A stretch of 64,000 nucleotides of DNA from Epiperipatus broadwayi (taxonomy: Eukaryota > Onychophora > Udeonychophora > Euonychophora > Peripatidae): positions 9,838,085 through 9,902,084 of the forward strand of contig JAQFVV010012396.1 in the NCBI GenBank assembly GCA_028023455.1, given 5' to 3'. Within the stretch, counting starts at the first letter, position 1. The number at the start of each line of letters is the position of its first letter. The position numbers were made by a program, and so were the translations under genes. Shown piece after piece: positions 22,816-34,796 of this stretch. The notes under the pieces are model-generated. The model searched no databases and had not been told where the DNA came from. It worked only from the letters and a program-made list of their open reading frames with translations.

Positions 22816-23050
22816 GCAGGAATAACAGGAATCCTCTTATTCCTACGACTCAAATGCTTATATATGAGCAAATCTGAAGTACTGGCAAAGAAAGTGTGAT
22901 GATGGAACAGTCACTTTAAATTACTATATATAATGTCTGAATGAATGACGTCGGTGAAATTATGTAGAATTTACTAAACGTCATTCCAACTGAAACTTAA
23001 TAAAATGTAAATAAGCATTTATTTTATATAGCGTATGTAAACAATTGTAT

Positions 23051-23149
23051 TACAGTCAAATATCAGCCTTTCACGCTAGTTGTGCATACGCTTTGTGAGT
23101 GTTAATAACAAATGAATACTTTCTCACCAATACAAGATATAGTATTTAT
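23051..23149. repeat. 99-bp repeat, copy 2
   Basis: Second copy, 334 bases after the first, followed by TATATA-rich sequence (23148-23200) built from a repeated GTATTTATATATATT unit. Confidence 0.75.
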
Positions 23150-23639
23150 ATATATTGTATTTATATATATATAGTATTTATATATATTGTAACCAGTTGG
23201 GTTACATGGCATACAGCAACATAGTTGTGTGTATATATATATATATAAAGTAATGGAAAAGTAGAAATAAGCAGACAAAAATTGTTGTAGATATTTTCTA
23301 CATATCACTTGAATAATAAGTAAAGGTTTAAATAACTGGATTTAAAACAGAATTGTGTTATAAATTAAATCTTTTTAAATTAAATCTTTTAAAAAGATTT
23401 AAATAAATATTGTATTCTGATTTTGAATTTAAAAACAAGCATGTTTCTGATAATTATAAAAATTTCTATTATCTATTTCTGAAATGCTTGTGCACAATTC
23501 TCTATCTAAATAAAAACATGTAGATAACACTTCAGTAGAAATCTAAAGGTAGCTTTTGATTAAAATTGTTTTTAATTAAAATAAGGACTAAACAGAAAAA
23601 CCTGTTTTCAATTAAGGTGTTTTTATCATCTTATATGAT

Positions 23640-24060
23640 TTATAAAAAGGGGTGATAAAAATATCAGTTCAGTTTGGTCTTGATATTTTTGAGAAGCAGA
23701 TCAAATTGGCTAGCTGCAAAGTTCTTGTTTTAATATTTTTGTGAAGCAGCTGGCTAGCAGTAGTGTTGGAGAGTTATACAGAACTCCCTTGAAGGAAGAC
23801 AAATGGACAAGTCCAGTTGCAGTCTACTAATTTACTATACTGTAGTTTTTAATCAAGAAGCCAGACCCACTTCTGTATTCACTAGCCTGCTTAAATGTGG
23901 ATAAGATAGCTGCTTGCCTGGAATAACCCTGGACAGAAGGAAGATCCACTTCTCTATCTCTAATACCTTAAATGTAGACAAGACAGGGTGCTAGCCTGAA
24001 ACTCATCAAGTCCTAGATAGAAGAGAGCTCATGCTAATAAATTACCTGAATTGTATCTTT
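23640..24060. repeat. Higher-GC segment with a degenerate tandem pair
   Basis: Units at about 23863-23943 and 23944-24027 share CCACTTCT, a run of CT-rich bases, CTTAAATGT, then ATAAGA or ACAAGA, GCCTG and finally AGAAG. Composition is less A/T-rich than around it. It may be an LTR or leader fragment, but no protein was found. Confidence 0.4.
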
Positions 24061-24122
24061 CTTGATGATGACAAGCCTGGACAATACATTCCTGATGGAC
24101 CAAAAACCAAGCTTTGGTATAC

Positions 24123-24258
24123 ATATGCTGCTGTTTATCTATGTATTCAGAGAAGCACAGATAAATGTATATTCAGTGGTGAGTAGCATTATATATAATG
24201 TGAATGAAATTTTAAATATTATTTTAATATTTCTTAAAATCACATTTTAATTTATAAC
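24123..24258. repeat. 136-bp near-identical repeat, copy 1
   Basis: Identical to 26134-26269 except for one base (ATTCAG versus ATGCAG near the start). Begins ATATGCTGCTGTTTATC and ends TTTATAAC. Flanks differ, so the unit edges are sharp. The low divergence points to a recent copy event. Confidence 0.85.
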
Positions 24259-24699
24259 AGGTACGTTAAGTTTAAAATTTTTTTTATTTATTTTAATTTA
24301 TATATTTGAATTCCGATTGTTTGCCCAAGGTCACTAGCTCATAGAATAGCAGAGATTTTAAACATTTATAAGTTTCAATAGATTTCTATTCTCAAAGTAT
24401 ATATTAAATATTTAGAACAATAAAATAAAAGAAGCCACTGCCAGTAATTAACACACAAATAGATTTTTATAAACGCTCATTTAAAATTGAGGAATAAATT
24501 TATTTTTAGATTTTAACATTGATATTTTTTTTAAATTTTAAATTACTATTTTAAATAGATCGCACAGATGGATATTTAAATTATATTTTACTTTAGCATG
24601 TCGAGCATAGATAGTCTACATAGATTTTTTTTTTTCACTTAAAAACTTATCAAAATATTCATTCAATCTCAGACTAAAAGTTCGTAGTCAACCCAATGC

Positions 24700-25000
24700 C
24701 TGCTTCCAGATATATAGTCGCAATCAATGCAATGTGAAGATGCTAGCATAAAACCATGTAGACAGGAATGTGCATCTGACAGCATGATATTATTTGAAGG
24801 AAATGATCCATGTCTAGAACAGGAAAGTGCATCTGTCAGACTAAGGAATCATGTATATATATTTTTTAAAGGGTGCTACGTATGGGGGAGAGCGGTCTTT
24901 CTGATGACTTATAAATCCCTGTCCATAGAGCTAGAAGGGGTTAATGGTGCAGGAAATACATCTGCAACCATTGCAACGATATGACTGCCTCTTTGGGGTC
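24700..25000. other. Open segment with short internal repeat
   Basis: An 85-codon frame (24727-24984, +) includes a degenerate direct repeat: CCATGTAGACAGGAATG... near 24753 and CCATGTCTAGAACAGG... near 24808, each leading to GTGCATCTG and CAG. The sequence is less A/T-rich than background up to about 25020. No known protein. Probably repeat-derived. Confidence 0.25.
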
Positions 25001-26133
25001 ATGCATTCAGGTGGGCACGTTGCCCTGTATGCTAAACATGCTTCACATTACATTAATATAAAAGTCTATATATCTCTCCACCAGCACTGACACAAACACG
25101 AAACAAATAGCCTGAAATTAAAATCCCTTAAATTAAACATAAACGAATTTAAACATAATTATTAATTTTTATCCATGCAGCTATCTACACCCAACTTTAA
25201 ATTTAATACATTTTAGTTAAAACATTATACACACACAAAAAAAAATGAAATGGAAATGATTGCTTAAACATCTACATAAAAAATATCAATAATTGAATTT
25301 GCATTCTTTAAGTCAGATAAGAGTTCTTATTTTCAGTTATTAATTACTTGCAATTTTAGGAAAGTTCTTATTAGATAGACACAATAGTTCATACTTTACG
25401 GATTTAATAAATTGAGAAGTCCATCTTCGTGATCACTTTCGTAGATTTTGTTCTTCTTTGAAATGAAACTGCGACTTGCCATTCCTTTTTGGTCCCTAAC
25501 TGTCATAGGGAGGTCTCAGCTGGTTGTCTGGAAAATTAAATTTATTGCAGACTTCCACATCATGAAAATCTGTAATATAGCTAGTTATAACGATCTATTC
25601 ATAGTCAGCTCTAAGATAACAATTATAATAATCATTTGGCTTTTATATTTTTTACTAGTCTCTTATCATCCAATCTTTGGATTCAACCGGCAAGACGTCA
25701 CTAATCCTTTCGTGTTTCAGTTATGGTCCGTGCTGTCATTTCCATGCTTGCATTGGTCATTTAATTTCTTTGTATTCTCTTATCTGACCATTTAATTTAT
25801 TTTAAATGCCTCACGAGCTGGTTTGCTTTTGAACAATCATTTAATTAATAAGACAATCATTTCCATTTTCTAAGATTATAGAAATCAACATTATTTCTAT
25901 TTTCAAAAATATCAAATCTTTATATCTTTACTTTCTTACAAAAAAATTACTTTCAAATATTTTTATTTTTTAAAAATTTTTTTAAAGTTGTCTATCATGT
26001 GATCTATATATACGTTAAACAGTTTTTAAATTTCAGTTTTTAAGTTTTTTTTCTTTTTAATAAATCAATTTTTATTTATGATCTTTTTATTTTCATTTTA
26101 AAATAATGTAACGGAATATTATATTCCATTACA
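25001..26133. other. Intergenic, no supported gene
   Basis: A 115-codon open frame at 25448-25795 (+) is rich in F, I and L and has no recognised motif; I do not support it as a gene. The rest is A/T-rich. Confidence 0.35.
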
Positions 26134-26269
26134 ATATGCTGCTGTTTATCTATGTATGCAGAGAAGCACAGATAAATGTATATTCAGTGGTGAGTAGCAT
26201 TATATATAATGTGAATGAAATTTTAAATATTATTTTAATATTTCTTAAAATCACATTTTAATTTATAAC
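26134..26269. repeat. 136-bp near-identical repeat, copy 2
   Basis: Second copy, 2011 bases from the first, same orientation. See 24123-24258. Confidence 0.85.
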
Positions 26270-28120
26270 CTGGGATAAAACAAATCAATAATTTGCTTAA
26301 GTTAAACATCCAAAAGAAAAGATCAATTCAAAGATGATTTGATATGTATATTTTTTGAAAAAAATATTTTAGTAATTCCTTAAAAATGACATTTAAAAAA
26401 AATATGATTTAAAATGCAAGCATAATTTTGTTTGAATTAAAATCAAAAAGCAAATCTTTTAGATTAATTTAAAGGTGTTGATAATTAGTCAATCGACAAT
26501 TACTGTTTGAAAATTTGATAAACTGATTTTTTTATTGATACACACACACATATGTGAATATTCTAAAAATTAATGTCATTTATTATTTGATAAATTCAGG
26601 TATGATAGAAATGAATTTCATTTATGTAATTAATCAATTAATTATTGTACCACACATATGTGCACAATTATATATATATATATGTTTAAGTAAACCTAGC
26701 ATAGGTATTTGTATTATAAAAAATATATATAACTTAAAAATTTCAATCATTTATTGTATTTATGTGATGATTGAAATATAAATCAATTGTACTGCAGATC
26801 TGTGTGCAAATATCAATAAGTGTTAAATAGACACTTATATGTAAATTTTAATCATTTTTTGACAATTCAAATGTATTCATTGTAAACTAATGTATCACAC
26901 ATCTGTGAAAATTATATATATATATGAACCCATTAAGAGATATTGTAAACCATAATAGTGACTTGAATTTTGTATAGAAATCATTGTAAATCACAATGTA
27001 ATAGTTTTTTATTATTGTATGTTAATCAAAATCAGAAGCCTTAATTAATATGTGCATAGCGAAGTTCTACAGATCTTAATATTGGTTTTTTTTTTGTTAT
27101 TATTATTAATAAACTTGTATTCAGTTGTTAAAATTATTCCAGTAACTCGATTCTAAGTTTTTAGAATATTATGTAAATCATGTCTTCATCACTATAACAG
27201 TTATAGATCTCATGTTCACCAAGCTAGATTTGTGCATAATGGTCTGGTTATATGAAAGGGGATATGTATTAGTGCTTAAGGGGCATTCAATATGATTGAT
27301 ATATCCTGGTTGACACAAGATTATATTCTTTAAAGCCTTTGTGCTATATTTTATTTAGTTTAGTCAATTAGAAATTAAGTTTATAATTGGCCAGTAGATT
27401 AGTGGTGCTAAGTGGCCAGAGCATTGATGATGATCAGCATGTTCTAATGTCCCAGCATTATTGTTTTTATGATTATGAATTCTCATAAATTAACACTTAA
27501 GTTAGTGCATCCAAATTAATGTTTAAATAAATGCCCCAAGCTGGCAAAGGCTCAATAATTAGCCTGGTCTATAGTAGACCAATTTCTAATCCAGTCACAA
27601 GATGGACTGTTGATTTATTGTATTGATTGATTTTGATTGTTGATCATTCATGATCATGAATTGTTATTACTCGAGTATTATTTATACTTATTGATAGTGC
27701 CGTTTGATATATGGCTAATTATACTTTTAGTTGCTCTAAGGAATTAACTGGGATGATCTTGTTACTGATCTCTTAGAAAGTTTTCAAGATCTCTCATGTT
27801 CTTTAATATATTAAATTTCTTATATATTGTGTGATGTTAAACATTACTTTAATATCTCAATATAACTCTTTTTACTCCAAGCTGCCATCTTTAATTTTAA
27901 AAAAAAAATTAAAACAAATATAATTTATAACATATCTTGTGTTTGAATACAGTAAATATAAAAGTATATACATTGATAGAACCAGCAAATATGAAAGAAT
28001 GTAATAAAGCTGATAAAATAGTTATTACCATAAAAAATAAGAAAAAAGAGATTTTTTAAATATTTGTAAATATGTTTATTTTTACATTGGTTCACAAATC
28101 TAAATTTTGAAAGTTAAATG
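26270..28120. other. Intergenic, nothing firm
   Basis: A/T-rich DNA with TATATA runs. Around 27390-27460 a segment (AGTGGCCAGAGCATTGATG...) has a faint A-box look, but no matching B-box, so no SINE is called. Confidence 0.4.
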
Positions 28121-28198
28121 TTAAAATGATAATTTCATAGATAGCTTCATCACATTTGTCATAAAATGCTGAAAAAATTGATATATAACTTGTCTTAC

Positions 28199-28295
28199 CT
28201 GAGATAATTTTTTATAGTAAAAATTATAAAAACTATGCGATTGGTGACTTTGATTTTTACTAGCAGACTCAGATCTTGTCCTTCCATGCAGGAAT
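28199..28295 (-). CDS. Candidate internal exon, unknown protein
   Basis: On the minus strand a pyrimidine-rich tract ending TTTCTAACAG (28296 is the G) precedes a 97-base open stretch that ends CAG followed by the donor GTAAGA. One nucleotide completes the first codon and the exon ends in phase 0. It encodes FLHGRTRSESASKNQSHQSH and then SFYNFYYKKLSQ: polar, serine-rich, then aromatic. Composition differs from the F/I/L nonsense typical here. No family is recognised. It could belong with other minus-strand exon-like pieces, but phases do not join directly to 28928-29012. Confidence 0.35.
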
Positions 28296-28927
28296 CTGTT
28301 AGAAATATTTGGTTTTAGTGAGGGCAAAAAAATAACAGTAAGAACAATGCATGAGATATTATGCAAAGAGAACTTTAGTAAATTGTAATTTATGAAAAAA
28401 TATAATAAACAACAAAATAATTTTTTTTATTATGAGCACTGATTATGATGTATGCGAGTCAATGACTGAGGGTGCTTGAAAGTCTGTTCAAGAGATTATT
28501 ACAAAATTGTAACAAATGAATACAACACTACTGTAATCATGCAATAATCGAATGAGCATATAAACAATCATATAAATAAAATCATAATGACTTTCCTATT
28601 GTACTAAATATGTAGGTATATGATTGAGTCTGGATGCATATGTTTTTATATCACTGAAATGTAAATTGCCTAAAATTCTATAGCATATTTATTGTTTTCT
28701 ACATATATTTAATATAAAAAATAAGTAATAAAACTAATTGCATACTCACCAATTCCTGGCTAAACATTATTGTCCATTTCAAATTTAAATCCAGTCATGA
28801 AGGCATTAGATATGGTTACCATGGTTGTCCTTGTAGATGAAAAATGACTCTAATCCTTTTTTTTTGACATGGCAGATTTCAAATCTGAACTGTCATGAAA
28901 ATGATCTTCTAGAAAAAGATGGCTTAC

Positions 28928-29012
28928 AAACACATGCATTGGCAATTTCATATCCATATCAAATGGTAAGAGAATGCAATTCAGTCGTAAAAAAGCTTTA
29001 CAATTAGTAAAT
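28928..29012 (-). CDS. Candidate internal exon, unknown protein
   Basis: A long T-rich tract ending TTTTTTTTTTAG precedes an 85-base stretch with only one open frame, ending before a GTAAGC donor. It encodes FTNCKAFLRLNCILLPFDMD followed by MKLPMHVF. If not spliced, the frame continues 25 more codons to a stop at 28850. Incoming phase needs one base; outgoing phase is 0. No recognised domain. It lies 440 bases before the ankyrin open reading frame, on the other strand. Confidence 0.35.
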
Positions 29013-29567
29013 CTAAAAAAAAAATGAGGAAAAAAAATTAAAAATTGTATTTTAGAAAAAAAATTCATAAAAAATTCAAATTTCATTGTAGAAAAAAAGA
29101 TACATCTTTTTAATCATAACAAAATGGTGGAATGAATGGTCTAAGACCTTATGTGCATGATTTACTGATTTCATGCAAACTCAGTTGAAACTCTAAACTT
29201 CTGGACAGGAGCTCTTAGGGGACTGAATTAAAATATCTAATCCATAAAGAACAGACTAGTTAATAAATTAAACTAATTTTAAAATGTGCAAAACAAAGAG
29301 GGAAGAATCAAATGGCTTTATTGCTTGGGAATTCATAAAATGTTTGGGGCTTCAGAAATATTAGGACTGGAATTGATCTGAGAATATTTTGCTTCAAGTT
29401 TGATACTCTCATTACATTACACTAAATAGAGCTGTATATTATGTTATAGTAAATTGAGTAATAAAGTGATAGTATTGACAATGAATCATATTTATTCAAA
29501 TAATGATCTCACAACATATTTATGCAATTTTTATTTTTCATTTAAAATTTATATCTTTACTAATATG

Positions 29568-29583
29568 ATATACTCTTTTACAG
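29568..29583 (+). other. 3' splice site before the ankyrin coding exon
   Basis: TATACTCTTTTACAG ends at 29583 and is followed 17 bases later by the ATG at 29601. A pyrimidine-rich tract and CAG make this a good acceptor. It implies at least one upstream exon, probably 5' untranslated. Confidence 0.6.
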
Positions 29584-29600
29584 TTTTAAAGAGCATCACT

Positions 29601-30869
29601 ATGATAAATGAAGAAGAGTTTGAAGATGATTCAACAGCTTTTTATCTAAGTGATGAGGATGAAATATTTGAAGACTGTGTAGAAGATGTTCAAAATGCTA
29701 ACACTAACTCTGATGCAAACTTAGAAGCCTTAAACTGTGCATTTTATTTGAATTACAATATTCATCAAATAAATACTCTTTTGAAAAACATTACAAATGT
29801 TAATCAGCAAGATATGAATGGTAACACAATATTACATTTCGCTTGTCAACAAAGACCGGGAAATTATGAGATTATTAATACTTTGATTCATGCTGGATCT
29901 GATGTAAATATTAAAAATAATAATGGTAATACACCTCTACTAGAAACAAGTCCTTTTGATATACCAATTATTGAATTACTTTTAGAAGAAGGTGCTGATG
30001 TCCTAGCTCATAATAAAAATGATGACAATATATTATTTCTTGCACTTTACGAATATTGTTATGAATTGTTATTTTTTTTAAAAGAATATGGCTGTGATTT
30101 GACTGCTAAATATAACAATCAAACTCTTCTTAGTCATGTAATTGCATATCATTACTCAGGTAACAATGGAGATAAAGCAAATTCACTACTAAAAGTAATT
30201 GATATTTTATGCTCATCAGGTTGTGATATTGATGAAGTTGATTCTGAAGGAGAAACTGCTCTATCTTGTGCATGCATGAATTTGGATAATAATGTGATAA
30301 TATCACTTTTAAATCATGGAGCTAATCCTAACATACCAAATAATAAGGGTGATGTTCCATTAAAATGTGCAATTATGCACAATAATATCCATCTTGTGAA
30401 CCTCCTATTGGATCACAGTGCGAACCCAAATATTGTTTGTAAAACTTCAGATCCACTACTAGTTGATGCAGTACGAAGTAGAAATTTTCAAATAGTAAAA
30501 TTGCTCCTTGAATACGGATGTCATGTGGACAAAATCACCAAAGTTAATGAAGATTATTATGGAATCTCAAATACTGCACTTCATGAAGCTTGTTTTACTA
30601 ATAATATTGAAATAGTTCGTTTACTTTTAATTCATGATTGCAATTTAAATAAAGTGAATAATCTAGGAGAAACACCTCTGCATTTAGCATGTTATCATGG
30701 CTTTTTAAACATTGCTAAGTTACTTATTGATTCTGGTAGCAATATTAATATCTATGACAACAAAGGCTTATCAGTTCTCAAATTAGCACAATGTGGAGGA
30801 CACGAAGAAATTATAAAACTACTGAGGAAAAAAATTTCAGATATAGCTAAAGAAGTTTTAAATAATTAG
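29601..30869 (+). CDS. Ankyrin-repeat protein
   Basis: Intracellular protein of 422 residues made mostly of ankyrin repeats, which form a scaffold for binding other proteins; the partner is unknown. Residues 1-32 are acidic (EEEFEDD, DEDEIFEDC). About nine repeats follow, from residue 72 to 415. The best are near 72-104 (NGNTILHFAC), 106-138 (NGNTPL), 214-247 (EGETALSCAC), 322-352 (NTALHEAC, IVRLLL) and 355-385 (LGETPLHLACYHG, AKLLIDSGSNINI). The repeats around 139-210 are irregular, with an insertion near 185-195. There is no signal peptide, membrane segment or second domain. I chose the ATG at 29601 because a 3' splice site ends at 29583. The open frame runs 49 codons further upstream (29454), but that part is F/Y/I-rich and crosses the acceptor. 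A tandem AATAAA lies at 31655-31664. Codon use is A/T-rich like the background. Confidence 0.88.
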   Translation: MINEEEFEDDSTAFYLSDEDEIFEDCVEDVQNANTNSDANLEALNCAFYLNYNIHQINTLLKNITNVNQQDMNGNTILHFACQQRPGNYEIINTLIHAGSDVNIKNNNGNTPLLETSPFDIPIIELLLEEGADVLAHNKNDDNILFLALYEYCYELLFFLKEYGCDLTAKYNNQTLLSHVIAYHYSGNNGDKANSLLKVIDILCSSGCDIDEVDSEGETALSCACMNLDNNVIISLLNHGANPNIPNNKGDVPLKCAIMHNNIHLVNLLLDHSANPNIVCKTSDPLLVDAVRSRNFQIVKLLLEYGCHVDKITKVNEDYYGISNTALHEACFTNNIEIVRLLLIHDCNLNKVNNLGETPLHLACYHGFLNIAKLLIDSGSNINIYDNKGLSVLKLAQCGGHEEIIKLLRKKISDIAKEVLNN

Positions 30870-33060
30870 ATTATATAAATCTACTAAAGAAACATCTTCT
30901 ACTGAAGTCATTGTGAAATGAGATAACAGTGGTATAATTCAATATGAATTTTTTAATCCTGTAATATCCATGTTTTTGATTATATGAATGGCAAAAATAT
31001 TCTTATTCTATTTCTTTGTATCTGGAAATATTTCACATTACTATCAAGTACCTATTGTGCTAGATGTCCTTTTATATCACTCTTGAAATGTTGTTTAAAT
31101 CTCCATTTGTATATTTTTTTTACCACTTCATGGCAATAGCAGATGACCATTTCATTTGCTTGAAGATTCATTAGTGAATTATAAAGTTTTTTTTAGTTGT
31201 TTTAAAAGCTGATGTTTTTGATTGTCATTTATTTTACCAACTGGATTCTTGTGCTTATTTCATTATCACTTCATTTGCCATTTTTTTCTTAATTGCAGCA
31301 TCATACAGAATTCATTCAGAGTTGTCCAATTCTACCTCAATACATACTCCACATATAGAATTATTTATGTAATCATAAATAGTACAATCAATAGTTGCTA
31401 AATAATAGTGTTAACCAGATTCCTTTACTAACTTTTGGCTATGGACTTTAAAAGTTATTTTTACTTCAGTTGTACTATCCAAGCTAACAAAGAGGAAGAT
31501 TGGTTTGCATATCAAAACCTTAGAATGCTTGAATAGCTGATTGATTGTTATTCACAATTCAGTGCTTCTCTCTAATGAAGGATCATCTAGTGACCATACT
31601 TACATAATAGCTCTAGATTAAAATGATGTAACATGGATAATCATTAACAATGTGAATAAATAAAGGACAAGCAATGAAAAAATATTTCTGATGATGATCA
31701 ATTCTTATTTTGGAATCCTGGTACTTGATCCTTTGAACAAGAAAATCAATATTCATTCAAATGGAATGTATTTAATTTTTTTATTATCAGTGACTTAATT
31801 ATATTTTTTTGGTAATAAATGTCATATAAGTCTTGAAGCCAATATAAAAGCAGTGTAGTCAAATATGTTTAAAAGTTAGACCATAAATTCAACACTAATA
31901 GCAGTAAGACACTATCTTCACTTGTAACAAAGGTAAAATTTATTTTACTTTTTTGTTCAGTACTCACCTGACTAGCCCATGTAATCTTAGGACTTATATT
32001 TTCCTGGTTTAAATAAATAATCATTTACTGATCAATATTAAATAGATAATCTGAAATAATGGGAGGAAAATTCTGAGAAAGAAATATGTGCTTGCTTAAG
32101 AAAATCTTGCTACCTAAAAAAATGTCCAAATTCCACCTAAGCTTGTAGCTCATTTATGGGCATGGTAGGTAATTGTTCACATCACAAACCCCACAGCCAT
32201 ATCTATTATAAATGAAGTGACATTAATATCTTTTATTTTAAACACAACACAATATTGTCATAATAATAATAAAAACATATATCCAACTCTTACAATAGAC
32301 TTGAGATATAACAGGTGAGAGTATCTTTTTTGTTGGCAATATACAGTAATTTAAAGCAAATTAAATAAATGAACTCAGAAAGTCATATACTTCTAAGTGC
32401 TGAAAATCATAGAGTTGAACTTTCACTCCTTGAATTTATCACTGTAAAACTGCATTAAGCTATTATGAAATAAGTAATCAGATGATTTGTTGGTCAAAAA
32501 TCATATAATGTTTAAGTCCTAGAAATTGCAAAGTTGAGCTGTGGTCTTTATGTCTTTAGCTCTCAAATCTACTGTTCACCATTGCATTAAACCATACAGG
32601 GCATTTATCTGTAATAGTCAACTTTTAAAATATATTATGCAGAAATTATATTGTACACAAAAAGATTAGAGATGAATCATGACCATAATGATTATTCATC
32701 TCATGGCATTCCCTTTAATTATTCATTAATCAATTAAGATCAAAATAATTTACTTCCTTGGTGAATCACATCAAGCTTAAAAAATTTTAACAGTATGTTC
32801 TAATGATGAAATGCTGACTCATATCAACTACTGCTGTTCTTATGGATTTATAAAAAAACTGTATAATTTTATTAAATTTATTTCAAAATATTTAAACCAA
32901 TTTATTATAAATTGAATATTCCTAAGTAAGTAAATTTTGTAAAGATATAAACAATTCTTTACATGTATTTAATGTAAAAGAACTTATTTTATGAGTAAAA
33001 TGTAAATTTAAAATAATAATAAAACAATTCCCTACAATTGTATATATTATGACATTTATG
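30870..33060. other. 3' flank of the ankyrin gene and intergenic DNA
   Basis: The first AATAAA after the stop is at 31655-31664, about 790 bases downstream, so much of 30870-31680 may be 3' untranslated region. One exon-like piece on the minus strand (31968-32024) is listed separately. Otherwise nothing is recognised. Confidence 0.45.
31968..32024 (-). other. Possible short first coding exon, minus strand
   Basis: ATG at 32024-32022 opens MIIYLNQENISPKITWASQ, then CAG and a strong donor GTGAGTA (31967 onward). A stop codon lies directly upstream in frame, so it would be a first coding exon. Only 19 codons and no family match. The donor is the best evidence. Confidence 0.2.
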
Positions 33061-33061
33061 T

Positions 33062-33460
33062 CATGTGTGTCATCATCATCATCAACCATTATCAATCCAC
33101 TGCAGGATGAAGGTCTCTCCAACTTTAATCCATCTTCTCCGATCTTTAGCTTCTCTTCTCCACATCACCCCTGCACACTTTCTTATTTCATCCATCCATC
33201 TCACATGTGGTCTCTTTCTGGATCTTTTACAATCACTTGGAATCCTGTTTAAAATTTCAATTGTCCATCTATTATCATCTCTTCTAGCAATATGTTCAGC
33301 CCAACTCCACTTCAATCTTTTAATTTTTTCAATGAGGTCAGTAACACCTGTTTGTTCTCTTACCCATACATTGCGTTTTCGATCTCTTCTTGTTACTCCC
33401 AACATACATCTCTCCATACTTCTTTGAGTGGTCTGAAGTCTTTGTATTGCTCTTATATTA
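33062..33460 (-). pseudogene. LINE 3' end with reverse transcriptase tail
   Basis: A 5'-truncated copy. The minus frame from about 33460 to the stop at 33082 is unbroken: RAIQRLQTTQRSMERCMLG, then RLKWSWAEHIARRDDNRW, HVRWMDEIRKCAGVMWRRE and LQWID. This is the conserved C-terminal region of endonuclease-type LINEs (LKWxWAGHxAR, RxRGRPxxRWxDDI), without catalytic residues. It ends in a short 3' tail of TGATGATGATGATG (33062-33081), the simple-repeat tail typical of this group. It is the best preserved LINE piece in the window and the reference for 8579-8710. Confidence 0.85.
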
Positions 33461-33469
33461 AGTGTCCAA

Positions 33470-34796
33470 GAAATAAAACAAATACAATTATATTTGCTTA
33501 TGTTTAAACTTTGTTATTAAATGTTTTCTTCATATAATATACTTAAATAATTATAACATGAAAAGAAAACGTATTTTAAATATTTTCTTTTGTGTATATT
33601 CGTTAGTAAACTTTCTGTTTACTAAAAAAAAATTCGTAAGCATCTCTGTATGGGCAAATACGGTAGATTATCGCAATAGTAGTGTGGCTATTTATATATG
33701 TTTACACAAAATTTCATTATCATATATATACATGTAAATAATTAATTATTTTTTATTACTAGAAAACAAAAATCTAAAAATATATCCTTTCATAGGAAAA
33801 AATAGATATTTTCCCTTTTTAATATTAATAAATTCCATTACACAAATGTAATACTTATATATTTTTTGATTATTGTGTGTAAATATGATACAAATGTTAA
33901 TATTTGGTTTTTATAATTACGATTTTTATTTTATTTTATAAAATTCTCTTACAATCTGTTCAGTTTTAGGTTGCAACCATTAAGTTATTTCTTTGTTAAA
34001 ATAGTTTACTGAATGAGAGCCCGAATATTTATTATCATTCTATTTAAATGTTATTTTATTTGGTGCATACTTATATGTATCAACACACCATTATTTGATT
34101 CTTTGAATAAGCAATAATAATAGCAAGAGAAAAAGTGTTTTTGTTATACATTGTATCTCTTATATATTTCAAGACAAATAAGGTAGATTTATTCTTTTTA
34201 ATCTGTTTATTTTTAACAGAATTTTTGAATAACCTAATGCAATGCTGCAAATAGAACCTGAAAGCTGGTTGTTGAGCAGTATATCAAGGAATTGATCTCT
34301 TTAAAAAAATTATTTAAAGAAGGGAGTAATTAAATAAAGAAATGAAAGTCAATTAAATAGTATTTTAGAATGTGAACAAATATATGGGCATATATATTAT
34401 GTATATAAGATTAAATTAATTTACTTGAAATTAAGTAAATCAAGACATAGATAAAACTAATAAAACTTTTTAAATAAATGCAATGAAATAAATTTAATCC
34501 ATATAATTGTGTTTTAATAATAAAAATAAATGTTTAAGATTAATTTAAGCCATGTAACTAACTATATTTAAAAAACATTTTTTCAATTAGATTTTTAGAT
34601 GACAAAAAAGAGAAAAGAATCTATAAATCTATTATTTGCTGTTAATTAAACTAAAAAAAAAAAGAATTTAGTAATTTATTATTCAATATCAATCAATGTA
34701 TAAAAAAAATGTTAAAAAAAATATTGGAAGGATTAAGTTAAATAATGGTGGGACATTCTTTATCTTTGGAATATGGCAGAATATATATATATATAG
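33470..34796. other. Intergenic, nothing recognised
   Basis: A/T-rich DNA with no supported feature. Confidence 0.4.

Noticed and set aside
25448-25795. 115-codon open frame, one of the longest in the window
   Set aside because: Rich in F, I, L, S with no motif, no splice or promoter context, and no similarity that I recognise. Expected by chance in 64 kb.
29454-29600. N-terminal 49-codon extension of the ankyrin protein
   Set aside because: Composition is F/Y/I-rich, unlike the rest of the protein, and it contains the 3' splice site ending at 29583. Translation more likely starts at 29601.
33065-33427. 120-codon plus-strand frame
   Set aside because: It is the reverse shadow of the LINE C-terminal frame on the minus strand, which has clear family motifs.
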